Shown here piece after piece: positions 12,480-61,114 of a stretch of DNA of 64,000 nucleotides. This DNA comes from Anoplopoma fimbria (Eukaryota; Chordata; Actinopteri; Perciformes; Anoplopomatidae). Numbering within the stretch: position 1 is the stretch's first letter; each line of letters begins with the position of its first letter. The stretch lies in assembly GCF_027596085.1 (NCBI RefSeq), contig NC_072464.1, positions 11,846,124-11,910,123 on the forward strand, in the 5' to 3' direction. The notes under the pieces are model-generated. The model was not told the origin of the DNA. It ran no database searches and was given only the letters and a program-made list of their open reading frames with translations. Both the position numbers and the translations under genes were made by a program.

Positions 12480-13020
12480 AATCTGGCCCACAAGCAGCAT
12501 TTACAGCATTAAATCAAGCGTCGGGGAAGCTGCAGGTGCTGCCTCACAGACAGGCCTCCCCCTGGGGGCCCTGTGCTGGCGAATAAACAGCAAATAAATG
12601 GCAGTGCTGGGAGAGTGATGAGCTGATTAACTCACTGCAGGGCAGTTTCTCATTATCCCCTTAACCCAGACAGAGACCTACCCAATCTTACACCCTGTCT
12701 CACTTACAGTAGAGCGCTGTCCTGCGTCGGCCTGGCTGACATTGTCTAGGTTATACATTCAGTGAGATAGAGTCTGTATAGATGATGTATAAAAAAGTGA
12801 GAATATGTGTGTGTATTTGTGTGAGTGTGTGGATGTGGATGTGCTAGCAGTGTGTGTGTGTGTGCTGTGTGGTCCATCTCTGGGGAGACTGCTAATGTGT
12901 CAGCTCCATGGCTCATTTCTTTCAATTACAGCGGCTGGACTAGGAGAGCCCACCAGCGGTCCACTGACAGCTCCATATGGGTCCCATCACCGCTTATCAC
13001 AGGCCACTCGTGGATAATTC
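12480..13020. promoter_or_regulatory. Candidate conserved non-coding block
   Basis: Two balanced-composition stretches (12,480-12,720 and 12,890-13,020) with homeodomain cores (GCTGATTAACTC, TTCAATTACAG) and no coding frame, separated by a GT-rich patch. Called from texture only. Confidence 0.25.
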
Positions 13021-14599
13021 ATTTACCCTTCATTGAATTTGACATATTACCATCAACAAAAGCAGTTATATATCATACAATTCACACATTGTTAATTAAG
13101 AGCAGGTTATCATGACAGTCATTTTAGATGCAAAATTATTCTTTTCAAACAGAGGTGGGATTATTTATCTGAGCTACAGAAGAGCCTTTTATGATACCAC
13201 AAAACAGGAAAAAAAAAACATGAATAATGGGATTTTTAAATAATGGAATTCCTATATAAAGTTAACTTTACGTAAGTGAAAACTGTATTTACACAAAGGA
13301 AAGTCACATTTTGATTGTGCTTCAGAGACAAATGTGATTTTTCTATTGTAAAATGTTGATTTAGCATGTCATCTGAATATAAAGCATCCTCAGACATACT
13401 TTGAAATGAGCTGCACTGTTTTCCATTGTTCCTCCCCCTGTGGTTTCAAAGTGAATTAATTAACATGATACAGAAATAGGTAGAATACAAATGTTGGAGC
13501 CCTCACTTTATGCCTGGGTATCCCTTTGTTCCCTTTTATTGTACCAAATTATTTAATTGGGTCTCTCTGATTGTGCACATACACAGTAAGGAACACAGGC
13601 CATTGTTAGCCTCCATACAAGCCACAATACGGTATCAAATTCAATTCCCATCAAAACGGCAGGCAGCTGTAGAGCCCACAGCGGCCCCGGAGATTAATGA
13701 AGATCTGCATCAAGCCAAAGCGCTGGTCTGAGATGGGAGATTTCTCCCAAATAAAAGACCCCTTCACCAAGAACAAAAGGGGCCCTGAAAAGCAACGGGA
13801 TGTTCTGAGAGGATGAAATAAATCAAAACAAAGACTTATAGTTTGGGGTGGGGAGGGGGAAAGCTCTGAAATAAACCTTTTTATTTTATTCTTGCCATTT
13901 GATTTACTTTATTCAGTCAAAAGGTTGAATTACTAAATACGAGCTAGATATATTACGTAGGAGGTTAAATAAATACAAATATAAATATTTATTTTACATA
14001 TATTAACAGAATGTTGTATCATATTTGAACTACAAACAGAACAAAAAAGGGAACAATTTAAAAATATTTTTAGCGCAGAAATGATCTCTCTAAAATCACA
14101 CCTTGGTTATTAATGACATTGTGTAGATACAAATGGGTTGTGAAGAAAAACATGTTACTCACTTCCTTAAAAAAATCAAACAAGTCACGGTTCACCTTGA
14201 TTACTGTGTGTTGATCAAAGCGTGAGGGACTAGCATTGCAGTAAAAGCAATAGCTGAGGGTCTAAAGTGAATTAATACACAGCCTCTCTTTTTGTTCTTA
14301 TAAATCACAGTCATCTGAGGAGAAACCTAATTCAACTGTATTCAGAGTGTATGAATGGATTTCTTCTCTTCATTCGCTTTGTATGAGCTGCAACAACTGG
14401 ATGACTTGTTCTTTGAATGCAGCGTGTCGACAGGTGGGCTCTTTCAACTCAACTTAGCACAACACTTGTTTTTGCCGGATAGATTCCACACTGCATGTTG
14501 GGGTCTCATCTGTTGAGCTGTTGCTAACCACAAAAACATTTTTTTCAGAAAATACATATTTAATATCCATTTCCTTACACATCTGATTATTATCTGCAG

Positions 14600-14824
14600 T
14601 ACAGTACCAGTCAAAAGTTTGGACACACCTTCTCATTCAATGTTTTTTCTTTATTTTTTTCTACATTGTAGATTAATATTGAAGACATCTGCACTATGAA
14701 GGAACACATATGGAATTATGTGGTAAACAAACAAATGCTCAACAAACCAGAATATGTTTTATATTTTAGATTCTTCAAAGTAGTTGAATGAGAAGGTGTG
14801 TCCAAACTTTTGACTGGTACTGTA
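14600..14824. mobile_element. Tc1/mariner-type miniature element (MITE)
   Basis: A 221-bp element (14602-14822) flanked by TA on both sides (14600-14601 and 14823-14824). The terminal inverted repeats of 39 nt, starting CAGTACCAGTCAAAAGTTTG, are identical base for base (14602-14640 and 14784-14822). The TA target and CAGT ends place it in the Tc1/mariner superfamily. The terminal sequence matches a family I recognise from fish Tc1-like elements. No transposase frame remains, so it is an internally deleted, non-autonomous copy. Perfect repeats suggest fairly recent insertion. Confidence 0.93.
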
Positions 14825-15179
14825 TATGTAATCAAAGCACTTTACTCAGAAAAAAAAAAACATGCTATCTAATTGTTAGAATAAGGGATGTTGCATTACT
14901 CGACAAAATTTGGTGCCACTTTTTCAAAAGAGACAAAAAGAGATCCACAAAGGAGAGATTTTAAGTTTTTGTTCATTGCCACCTAAACGCTGCACTCCAC
15001 TCTTTCACATTCTGCACATGGTGTGTCCCAGCCAGCCATATTTACTTCATTTCCCCCGATTCATAGATGCTGCTCACTGGACCAGAACATTCCAGCTGCC
15101 ACCTCAACATCTCATTATTTTTTTGAAATATCAAGCTTGTATCTTCTTGATAAATAATTCGCAGTAGTATAATGTATCA

Positions 15180-15660
15180 GACTAAAACATATTTTCAGGG
15201 GGGCATGGAGGTTAAAGTGCCAATCTCACCTTTTTAATTTTTTTTCGCCCTGAAGACAGAGATTTCCATATATAGAGTGACCATGGTTTGTGTTGAACAT
15301 GAGCAATCGGGATGAAGCGCACGGCGACACATATTGCTGTCAGAGATTGGAAATGAGGCCTGCTAACCTGTAGGCAGCCTCCCCAGACCAATCAGCTTTA
15401 CACATTGCCAATGCATTTGCCGCCTCTAAAAAGAATTGTGACTGTGAAGTTTTTATCGGAGTAGTTGACAAACATTACTCTTTAATGCAGTTTTGTAGAA
15501 ATGCATTCTTATCCCTCTTGGAAGGCATTTATCTACTTGAAACCTGCAAAATGGTTGCCACAGGGAAGGATTTCTTTTAATAGACTACAATAGGCTCAGT
15601 ATGGGACACATTCTGATTTTTGTGATAGATAGGGGGCCCAGCCATATATTCATGGGAAAT
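15180..15660. promoter_or_regulatory. Candidate conserved non-coding block
   Basis: A non-repetitive segment with a CCAAT-like element (GACCAATCAGC), several AT cores and no coding frame. It stands out from the flanking A/T-rich sequence. Called by eye only. Confidence 0.25.
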
Positions 15661-18600
15661 TGTTTATCTTCAAGCAGGAGGAGTGAAAGGCCATTTTACA
15701 ATAGCTTTTCAACTTTCATCTGAAACGATTCTTTTGACTCAAATAAATTGTTCTGTAGAATTTCAGACAGGTGCTTTTCATAAAAAATATCAATCTCACA
15801 AAACATGAATACAAAGCACCAAGAAAAAAAATGTGTTTGTGTGTGTGTAAATATAGCATAAAAACATACACATACATACAGGTATACATGTATACACTGC
15901 ACACATTTTTTACTTTTATTTCTAACCTATATTTTTATATTATTGAATTATCAGCCATACATATACCGTATAGTAACAATGCGGATATTATGATTAAATG
16001 GACATGTCATGTGAGAATCTATAGATTTTAAAAAGGCAGTAGAAAAAAAGCCCTCTGTGGGGGGCAAATGTCCCACGACGTCTGCTTTTCAGACATTGCT
16101 ACATTGTGCTGCCGTGCTCTCACTCAGGCCTTCGTGCGGCTGAGGCTTTTATTTTTGTGGGGTCCTTGTGATGCTTGGGCAAGGCCTTTCCCTGGCCTGT
16201 CTCTGTAACAGAAGCCAGCAACCTGGCGACACAATGTAAGAGCAGGGCCTTAAAATGGGGGGGATGCTTAATGGCACTCTCAGGAACAGGGGACAATAAA
16301 TCAATAGACTGTCCCTCTCCAGTAGGGGCCAAATGTAAACAAATTGAAAAGGATGGAGAACAAAACAAATTGGTGACTGAAACAGACATATTCAATAGGG
16401 TTACTGCTACAAATGAAATGTCTTTGTGGTTGTTTCCTTCCAGCCTTCACCATGATTTGTGCCATTCACAGCAACATGACATGTGATAGCAAGTGTGACC
16501 AACTTCAAATTTTGACTAAAAAACAACAGGTGCAAAGAGTCTTATAGAATTCCTTATAGGTGGCTTATTCTAGTATCACTTCATGTGTCAAATGAACATC
16601 TGCAATGCAATGAAATGCATTCAGCGTTGGAGGTACTTTAATTTGTCAGTGCACTTCCACTCAGAGACCTATGCCGATGAGCTGCAGCAACATCTTACAC
16701 TGTGTAACATACAGCGCTCAAGGGCACAAGCACAGAACTCTGTGCATGTCAGAGCTGCGTGCCACAAGTTAAATTAATGGATCTTTAAAAGGTTTAGGTT
16801 TTTTTTTTTAATGAGAGAATATGTTGTCGCTTTTTATCAAACCTCTTCATATTTCACTGAGGTGGAATGGTGCACCACATTTGCGAGGCAGAACTAATGC
16901 TATATAAATCTCAAGTAATAAGCAGGCCCTGGGGACATCATCTAAATGAAGATTTTACACCAATTTAAACCTGCCTGCAATTTGATTCCTGCCTTAAGTG
17001 CATTTGTTTAACAGGTGCTGGAGATCCAAGCGTTTCCCTCCAAAGTGTCGCTATGTCTCCTTTATTAATTTCTGGATTGCAAGTGGGCGGGGGAGTATGA
17101 AGAGAAAGGGGAGTTGACAAACACTAATCAAAGGTTCAGAGTGGGCTGATTCTACCATAGAACCAATGTACTTTTGCTTCATTTGCAAACTAATGATTTT
17201 AAACCCCCACAATCTGTTTGAGGTCAGCTCCTGTGTATTTTGGATACGCTTGGCTATTAGCATCACTGAAAGCTTCAGATGTGTCAAGTCTGCTCCCCCT
17301 CCAGTGATAGTCACCTACTTTAATTTCCCTGCAGGCCTCAGAGGGGGATGAATTCAACTAAAATCACAAGCTGTTTTGTTGGCAATCCTTTGTGGCCTAT
17401 AATGAATCTAATGAATATAAAGAGAGGAGAGGGGAGGGAGGGGGGAAAGGGATGGAGGCGAATACATTTCAACCACGCTGTGTTGCTTTTACTTGACGAT
17501 TTGTGACCCTCGACAATGGGACAATGGCGAGTGTTTTTGTACCCTTAATTTGCCTTTGTGTTTCAGCTTCATCTCTTTCACCGCCAAGCATTGAAAGTCG
17601 TCAGTTGGAGAATAACTGCTGACTCCACGGTCTGTCAGACAAAGGGGAGGTTTTAAGATGAATCCCTAACTATCAGCCGGCCATTGGAGCAGAAAGGGAA
17701 AGGGGCTCAAAGACAACAACAGAAAAGTCAAAAGGTAGAATTAGCCGGGGTTCCCAAACAGGCCTGAGGCACTTCCTCTCTCGTCTAACATGCCACAAAC
17801 AGCGTTTTCCACCTCCTAAAAGCTGCCGTACATTTGTACTCACCCTCAGAGAGGTGTTTGGCACATGAATTAGAGTGGCTCATCAGATAAGAGCAGAGGC
17901 TAGTGAAGGTAGAGGCCCAGTGGAGTTGTGGCGCTGCTGTTAAAGCTGCCATGTTTCTCATTTCACAGGCCCCTCAGGTGGCAGGATCGTATTAACAGCC
18001 TTTTTGTTCTTTACTCAAACCCACATTCAGGTTAGGACTGAAAGTAAGACGGACTTTTTCAAACGTTGTATCTGTTCAACAACAAATATATGATGAGAAA
18101 AAACAAAACACAAATAGCAAATCAAATACAGCACAAAATGACCACAGTTCAACTAATGGCTTACTAAACGTTTCAGCACATGAACTTTTTAGTGCTGTGG
18201 TGAACGCTGGGTAAACGATAACAAAGTTCTGTGTCACTGGCTCAATGCCGGTATGTTCCCCAGTCCCTGTAATGATCTCTATTCATAAACATGCAGTGTG
18301 CTATCCTCCACCTGGCAGCTGCTTCTGTGCATGTGAGATTACTATTATGCATCTTCCAATCCCAAGGATAAACATCTCTCCACTTTTGAAGTTTGCAAGC
18401 ATGAGGCATATTTTAGTGCCATACGACTTAAGCATCCCTTCAGGTATCACTTGCAATCTTTTCTCATTCTATATACATTGTTCAACTTTAATGGGTATCT
18501 AATTTGTGTTATCAGCTTACAGGGCAGTAAGTAATATTTTGCATGGCTGCCCTAAGCAAATATGCTTCCATAAGCATCCCATAGTATAGACACAAGAATG

Positions 18601-20839
18601 GATTAACCTCCATATTGGCTATGCCCCAGCGGTCAATGTTTAAAAAAAAAAAAGTAGAACAGATAGTTCACTTTGGTGGCAATCGTGCTATAAAAAACTG
18701 TCTGTATTTACCACAAAACCCTTTTACCTTCAGATACTATGTTGGATATAATCCTTGAGCAATGTCAACGATGATTAAGAACTCCAACTATAATAAACAT
18801 GGGTTTGTACTTGAATTATTTTATTTCTTCTCGTAACATACAGCGTGTGCTGTCACAAGTGGCCTCCTTTTTTCCCCCCTATTTTAAATCCAGTTGCCCT
18901 CTAACCTGACTCACAATAGGAGTGACTGAATGCCGTATTTAAGGTCTTTCTTTGCTTCTCTATCTTTGCTATCTATGAACCTGTCTTTGTAGCACTCAGG
19001 CACATTTATGCTATTTTCTATTCAGTGATAACAAGCCTGAGCAGTGTGAGGATCAGAATGATTTTTAGCGTGTTAGCTGTACACAGTAGAGGCCATCAGC
19101 GCGAATAGTTTCAGTAGATTCATTACTAACAGACACAGAAAAGCCATTGAATTTGTCTGACATGCTCTTTTAACCCTGACAAGGTCTCACTCGTCCTTAA
19201 CATGGTCGGCAGCTCTCTCTATCTCTAGTGAATTTCAAATGTCAATCGCACTCAGTCCAGAGTTGCAACTTAAACAACATTTTAAATAAGTCTGCATGCG
19301 TGTACTGTGTGTTCACAGCGGCACCACAAGGTAAACAGGGATACATCCACTGTAGGAGCTTGATATTCTACTGGCTTGCATCAGGCATGTGTGTTACGCT
19401 TGTTAGCTTAGTAGACAGTTAATTGCCATGGTGGGTGGTTAGAGTGCTAGGAGCCTGATCTTAGGAATATGTCATATTTGTTAATCGGACATGCAGATGC
19501 AAATAATGTGTGACAGACTGTGACCAACACTACCGGAACATAAATACTGTTAACTTCAGAAATGTTCTTGGCTCAGAAATATCACTGCATAAAGGCTATA
19601 AAGACAACCCACTGTTTATCTATTTATTTATTTTGTTTAGCTATTTCTGTTCATGGGCCAATGTGACAAAAGAAGTGTGAGGACAAAAAAAATCCTACTG
19701 GAATAGTAGCGTGCCAGATTACGCTTTGTTTTGGGCTCTGTGTACTACAATCCCACGCTAGTTGGGGATTGTTGGCCTGATTACATTAGCTGGGGCTAAG
19801 ACATCATGTAAAGTGAAATGTGAGCTGTGTACACCATGAATGGAAGGAACACTCAGGGTTGCACAACCTAATTCATATTCCTAGAAGGATTTGTAATTTA
19901 CGAAAACATATCAGGTATCTGACAGGAGGGCACAGCCTCTTTAAAACTATGCTATTCAAACTTGCATACAGTCTGAAAAGATCGTCCATAAAGATTGATT
20001 AAAGTTATAAAGATTTTGCATCAAAGGGGGTCCTGATTAAAGCTCTGGGCCACCGAGATGATACTCTTTTGCATCTGTCCTGTAATCTCTCTCACTTGGT
20101 GAAATTGTTGTTAATGTGGAAATAATATCAATGCAAAATATATTAATAACCATGGTGTGAGAAGCTGAGCAATGTCACTTAATCAATGAAAACAAATCAT
20201 GTACACCTTGCTATGATTATCTGGAGAAGTGTGAATATTAATGTCTCGGTCTAAATCAATGTTGGGGTTGCATATATTGCCTCCTGTATTTGCTCATGGT
20301 TAAGACATTTCTTTCTTTTAGATTTCGGCTGCATCCCAGAGAGCGATCAATGAAATAATAAATAGAGATATGATACCAGCTATTATAGTAATTCAACAAC
20401 AGTAACAAAACACAAGCGATTGTATTATTGTAAACTATAAAGATGGGGTGTTCAAATTTCAATTAACTTGGGTTTGTGTTTGCTGATATTAATTAAGAGG
20501 GCTTGCAGAAGGACACAAAGGAGACAGGTTTATTGTCTCAGTTTATTCTCATGAAAGCAGCATTAGTATGTAGCAAAACGCCACCTAATTAACTGGCATG
20601 GGAGGCAAGACATTACATTGGAAAACCTTTTGATTTGTGGGAGGTAATGGCATTGGGCAAGAAACAGATTCTTTATTTCATTATTTGATAAGAGGCCCTT
20701 TAATGAAAATATCAGCCCAGGAGCAAAGCAAGTCAACATCACTACTTTGGTGTGAGGAAGAAAAAAAAAAAGAAGAAACATAACGTGCTTCAAGGAGTAT
20801 TTTTTCAGGCAATGAATTACCTCACGACTACAGTTCATT

Positions 20840-21200
20840 AAATAAAAATGTGAAACACACCTGGTGGGCTAATGGAGGTCAAATGTATAAGCAGCAGCAT
20901 GAGTGTAAGGGGATGTGGCAATCAAAGACAAAGCAACATCTGGCCCTTCTCTGACAGGTTAATGAAACGCCTGCTGCTAAGTGTTGGTGAAGTGAGACTC
21001 TCTGCTCTATAGTCTGGAGTCAGCGATGTGACAGTGTTGTATCAGTGTCACCGACTTTCCTCTGAGTCCAAAGGTTGTTTTTAAATTCCCTTGGCAGCAG
21101 AATGCTTTAGGGGGTCAAACACACCATATCTCCGAACAATAACGTGCCAACTATCAGTTACATCCCTCACCTGTAATCATTGGCCGGCATTAAAAGCATC
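20840..21200. promoter_or_regulatory. Candidate conserved non-coding block
   Basis: A balanced, non-repetitive island containing CAATCAAAGACAAAGCAACA, with adjacent TCF-like (ATCAAAG) and SOX-like (ACAAAG) cores, and a GGTTAATGA motif. No coding frame. Function is inferred from motif content only. Confidence 0.25.
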
Positions 21201-24200
21201 TTTTTTTCTCTTCTGCATACTTGACCGTGAATGCTTTTGAATTGAGTATAATGTAATCTGTGCCGCAGAAATCTTCTACTTTTGTGCATCTATCCAAGTA
21301 GTGAATGGTTAGGCCTATCAGTTACTCTCTGGAGGTGATGTATACTCTCTCTAGAACAATGCCACAAACAGATGAAGGCTATAATATGCTGCACATTCCC
21401 GCTCTCTCAATTTTCAGGGTTATTTTGTCTTTCTTTGGAAAAATCATTTAATACTTATTTTTCATCAAACTTAACTCAATGCAAGAAATAACATTTTCCA
21501 AGTGCTCTGGCAGCAACCTCAAGAACTACATCGTGAAATATGAAACCAGATGGGCCTAAAACAAAAACTATACTAATACAAAGCAAAAAGTGAAACTGAA
21601 CCAAATGCACAGTTTGAGGAGCTTTGCTTCCTTTTACAAATCAGCTTAATCAATAAAGTTGTGGTACAAACACACAGAAATCCACGATAGAGTTACTGAT
21701 GGGAGTCAAAAGACATACAATTTCCATTACAGAACATATCATTCTGACATTATCTTCGAGATTTAAACGTTTTTATTCTTTGACTGGGATATGCGTCAGA
21801 TTATCCACCTGGCTGTCTATCTGTATTACCTTTTCATTTTCACACTGACAGTCTGAAGAATAAAGACACAGGGCTTAAATACATCTCCCCACTGAATGGA
21901 CATTCTTCACCAGATGTGCAACAGATAGTGTCAGTCTAATCTTTCAAAGCAACAGTATCAACTTTACCATGTATTTATTGGAGAAAAAAAAACTTGCACA
22001 GATTATGATTTAAAATCAGCTTTGAGGTTAAGTTTGACTCTTTTCCAAACTTTCTTTTAATTATTAAATTTCTGAGGGAAATAATGCCTGAAAGTCTACA
22101 AAATTAAATTAGAGAGGTGACTTTTTCAGATGATGGTGTTTAAAACAGATATCTACTCAACAGATGAAGAAGCCATTTGAGTAATTATAGAGGGACATTT
22201 AGTTTCCTCTGCCCCACTTTATCAGGCATCTCTAGCATTGTCCATAGGGAGTTAACTTTTAGACTGTTTACTCGCTCAAAGGCCAGGCCTGCATCTAAAG
22301 CCACATAGGCAAGATAATGTATCCCAGGCTACAAAAGCAGGCAAATCACTGTGCATTAAGACTGGGCACACAATAGACAACAATGGCTTGCATAAACACT
22401 ATTTAGAACTATTCACATGGCATTGAAGAGATGGGCGTCGACTCACTATTGCTGCAAAGCCGGCGCATTGTGCGGAGGTGAAAAGAAGTCTAATGAACAG
22501 GAAGCCTTATTTGAGAGAGCTGACAGTAACCATACAACAGCCGCATTGTGCACTTGCCACCAACCCTGTGGGTCTCTGCATTAGGAGAAATGATGAGAAA
22601 GTAACCCCAAAAGACACAGAGGGCCCTTGGACCCACGTAAATGCAACCAGACAATAATGGGGGACACAAGCTGTCCCCACCTTTACCCAGAGCTGCACGT
22701 TTACATGCACAGAACATCAACCGCTCTCATGGCCAAGGATAAAAGCCCCCTGGCCAGATGGAACTTTGAAGTACATTTGGGTTAGTTTACCTCCAAAGAC
22801 TGCAATTTTAGTGCAGCAGCAGTTAAAATACATGTCATACATTTTAAATTATATCAAACTCTGGAGGGGAAAGTTATAAACTCGTGAGTTTGGTGCACTA
22901 GGCCTCTTTCTCCACACTCACACACATTCTCACTCACATTATGCCCCTGCCTCAAGGTTCATCAATCTTCCACAAAGGGATGACATCACCAATAAGCATA
23001 GCCTTTTATAGCTTTAAGCAATAAGCCTTATTTACTGATGAGATAAGCCCTGTGCTATTGTCTGGCCCTCTTCTTTGCTTCTTTCTCTCGCAGTTGAAGA
23101 ATCAAACAGCACTTTTGGAAGGTGACAGACCATGCCAGGGATTTAAGGCTAGAGCATGCAAATAGGTTTCCTATTTGGTGGCGGCTTCAAAAGGGCCACA
23201 TTAGCCTGTTTAGTTCAAAGTAGCAGGGGCAAGTGAAAATGCAAGAAAATTCTTTGAGACCTCCTGTGCGGTTTCCTTAAGTTTTGTTTAGTAAAATAGG
23301 GTGACATATGAAAAGATTCACGCCTCTGTGCAAATGTGCATACAGACTTTGAAATTATTCACTGAATGTTAAATACACTCACTCTCTACAGCGTTTGAAA
23401 CAAACCACAGCTTGGGGAGTTTAAGAAGTGCAGTCATCCATTACACTTTTGACCTATAATTACTGTTTGTAGCAGTATTAGTCGGACAGTCCAGGGTGGT
23501 CACTAAACTGCTGAGGCACCATGATACAGCGTGGCTTATCAAACCTCACGTGTACATGCTGGAAAGAACTACGTGTACTGAATGTTTCAGGTTGTTTTTT
23601 TTAGATGCAAGATCAAAAAGAAACTGCTTGTTGTTAGCCTTCTAATAAGTTGGAAATTTGGTAGTTTTTACTTTCACAAAGTCTGCCACGGGAGAAACTT
23701 GGTCTAACTAGGTTGTTGCGACAAACTAGAATATATAGCATCAACACATTCCGAAATTGAGAACCTATTTTTAACGAGATAAAAAGCCGTTTTCTAACAC
23801 ACTACATCCAGTGTCACCATATGTATCTTAAAAAAACGTGCCATTTGTTGTTTGTTTTTCTTAGCTCCACACAGAGTCATGTCAGGCCTTGGGAACTTGT
23901 CAGATATTCAGTTTGTAGTCACTTTAGAAAAGGCTGAGCGCAGAGTCTCTGGGGAATCGCTCCAGTCTCCCCATCTCCCCCACCCCATGTCACCAGCTAG
24001 GAACAAAGCCGCCATAGTCAATTCTCCTAATTTCACTGCAGCCTGTCGAAATCCTGTTCTCCTTTTCTCCTTCTCTTCAACAAGTACTTTATGCCGGGAT
24101 CAGTCAGGTCTGAGTCGCCCACAAAAACCTGAGGCTCTAGCTTCATCGTCTTTCAGCACCGAGTTTGACACTCCCCAACTCCCTGCCATTCAGGCACCTG

Positions 24201-24899
24201 CACCATGCAATTTGTTTCCATTTGTCAAACAGCAGTATCCATCACAAAAGAAAATGCTGGCACAACAGAAAGTTTGCGAAAAAACATTGTCTCCTAAACC
24301 TAAAATAGCCTTGAGACTACTTATTTGCTTGCCCGTAACAAAACAACCTTAAACAATTTACACCACTTTCTGTTGTTGTGGATACTTGTCACGTTATTCT
24401 TCTCTCAACTGACAATAAAACATCTTTGGCTGAATAGGACATGTATCACACCCTGCAATCAGCACCAATGTATCACTCCTCTCTCAAAGTGTGGATGGGC
24501 TAAATGCTACGGTGTGTGAAAGCATCATTTCATTCACTGCCTCCACATTGTGCTGACTCTTATTTTGTGTTTTATTTCTTTTGGATTAAACTTCATTGTG
24601 TGGACAGCCAGGTTTCTCCGACATTTATTTATTAAAGCCATATCAGCACTATGTTGACGGCTGCTTTTTTCACACCTATTCAGATAGGTGTTAAAATGGT
24701 GCTATTATTGGACGGCGTAGGAAGGTATCTGGTTAATAATACTTATTGTGCAAACTTTGTTGTCGCCATTCTTGTGTTGGCTGTTATCGAGTGGAGAGTA
24801 GAGAGGATATATGCTGACTCTGATGTAGATAGTGCCATGAGTATTCCTATTGTGGCAGCTGCTGTGTGGTGCGGTCCCTGATAGGGTTTCGAATGCTGT

Positions 24900-25560
24900 C
24901 AATGCTGTGTCAGGTGCATTAGCACCTCAGAGACCCATGATGCTCCAGCTGCTATGTGCCTGTGTCTCCCCGGGCCCTGGCCGCCAGCCTGACACCCGAC
25001 ACAAAGTAATCACAGATCACAGCGTTTAATCACTGAAACAAGCACTCCAGAGGACCTCTCTGTCAATATCCCACTCTCTCATTATCTGTTTGGATTGCAC
25101 ATCCACACTGTCAGATAAACAGAGTGGAAAATTAAGATTAAAAATATGGTAATTTCATTTCAGGCAGCAGGCTCCTCTCACTGGCCCATTATGCTATTGA
25201 TTACCTCTGAATTCAATTTCTCTTTTCAATGTAAACTTTAATCTATTCGGAGGCCAACAATTCATCTCCCAAGGGGCTATTTGAGAGTAAGTAACCATTT
25301 AATATGACGCTGGCTGAAGATTCACTGGCTTTAATGAATTGTGTAAATCACTCAGCTTTTAAAGGAACTGATGTCCCGCAGTTCACGACCCAAATCTGAG
25401 CCTGGTTAAATACAGCCTTCTATAGCAAGCTAAGTGTTTACTGACAGCCATCTCTGAATGTGTAATCACCGGCTTTGCTCTTTTCTGTATGGAGGCGAAT
25501 CAAATAGCTCTTAATTGAGCTGGTGATGACAAAATTACAATTTAATTGGAGACTTAGTCA
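24900..25560. promoter_or_regulatory. Candidate conserved non-coding block 3' of abcc4
   Basis: About 650 nt of unique sequence dense in homeodomain cores (GTAATCAC, GTTTAATCAC, TTTAATCTATT, TTTAATGAATTG, CTTAATTGAG, CAATTTAATTGGAG), with no simple repeats and no coding frame. Of the desert blocks it has the most typical CNE texture. Conservation is untested. Confidence 0.33.
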
Positions 25561-26090
25561 TATTGCACTACCATGCTAAAATAATAGAGTAAAAGGGATA
25601 CACCACTTCACCACCATGGTACTGAATTTAAAAATCACTTGACTCAACAAGATAATCACTAGGTTGTGCTCCTTTACCACTTACCCATTTGTAACATCTT
25701 AGTCAGGACCGGTTGTAACCACTGACCTGAAGCAAACACACCATTCAGACATCTGAATATAGGATGAGCAACAGCAGGAGGAAATGGTTAGTGAGGCAAT
25801 GTAAAATGAGACTAGACAATGTTTTAAATGCAAAATGAAGACAATACTGAAACATTTAAGCAATACTGTTTTATTATATGTAATAAGAATTTTATTTTCT
25901 TTAAATGATTAATGATCATTTGTATCACTTATTTATCGCTAAACAACTACAAAGTGCAATGCCCTGAAATAAAACCATACGCTAAGATAGAGGAAACAAA
26001 CAGTGTTAAATACATAACTTTGAATAGAGGCAACAACAGTCCATGTATCAAAAGAATAAATAGAGAAAGTTGATATTACACTGGAGAATA

Positions 26091-26096
26091 TTTATT
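26091..26096 (-). terminator. abcc4: Candidate abcc4 polyadenylation signal
   Basis: This is the first AATAAA hexamer on the minus strand downstream of the abcc4 stop codon (26776-26778). It would give a 3' UTR of roughly 0.7 kb. No cleavage site was verified. Confidence 0.35.
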
Positions 26097-26775
26097 AAAG
26101 GCAATAAACTTCTGTCCCATGTTCCTTTGTGTTATCATTGACAGTACATGACATGTTGCATTTAAAACTTTACTGTTCTTCCCTGAAAAGAGCTGAGGTA
26201 GACATAAAACCACTATCATCAAAGTGCTGGAAGACTACTTAATTAAAACTATGCAATTACAAAAAATAAATACTCTGATTAAGGCACGATAATTACTAAA
26301 AACAAACCTTCTCGTTTCAGGTTCTCTTTGTCTATTCAAGCATTTTCCAAATAATGAAAAGACCTCAGTCCTTCCAAACAATGTTTGCCTTAAGAATAAT
26401 TTAAGCCACCAATAATGTATTGCACCATGATAAACACATCCAATATCTGCACTCTTTTGAGCACCAGTGCAGGATTGAAGCCACCCTAGAGGCCGTAACA
26501 TACATACATACATAAACATAGCAGGGTGTAATCAATAAGGGCCATGCAGTATTATGCTGTCAATAAAGGTGCACCCTGCCTCAGATACTTGCCTCTTTTT
26601 CTGTTCCACACCAAAGGACTACGCCAATCTAATGCAGCACAAACTACACTCTGCCTGCTGGGAGACTAAATACATTTGTAATATACTGGAAGGATATTCT
26701 AAAATGTCCTGTATATCTGGTAAAAGATTTGGTCAGTGATGGCGAGCATGAGGACCACAGCGACTCTCCAAACTG

Positions 26776-61114
<34,339 letters not shown>

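Larger units (their letters stand above)
2500..26090. other. Gene-free interval between sox21 and abcc4
   Basis: About 23.6 kb with no ORF showing recognisable domain content or splice-linked coding blocks. Reading frames are short or low-complexity. The interval contains microsatellites, one Tc1-type miniature element and many blocks of 200-700 nt with balanced composition and TAAT, ATTA and octamer cores. These resemble conserved non-coding elements. SOX21 is one of the genes known to be surrounded by fish-mammal conserved enhancers, so this interval is a plausible cis-regulatory domain. Conservation itself could not be tested here. Confidence 0.6.

Noticed and set aside
24651..24881. 76-codon hydrophobic frame
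   Set aside because: No homology recognised, short, no splice partners; composition explains it.
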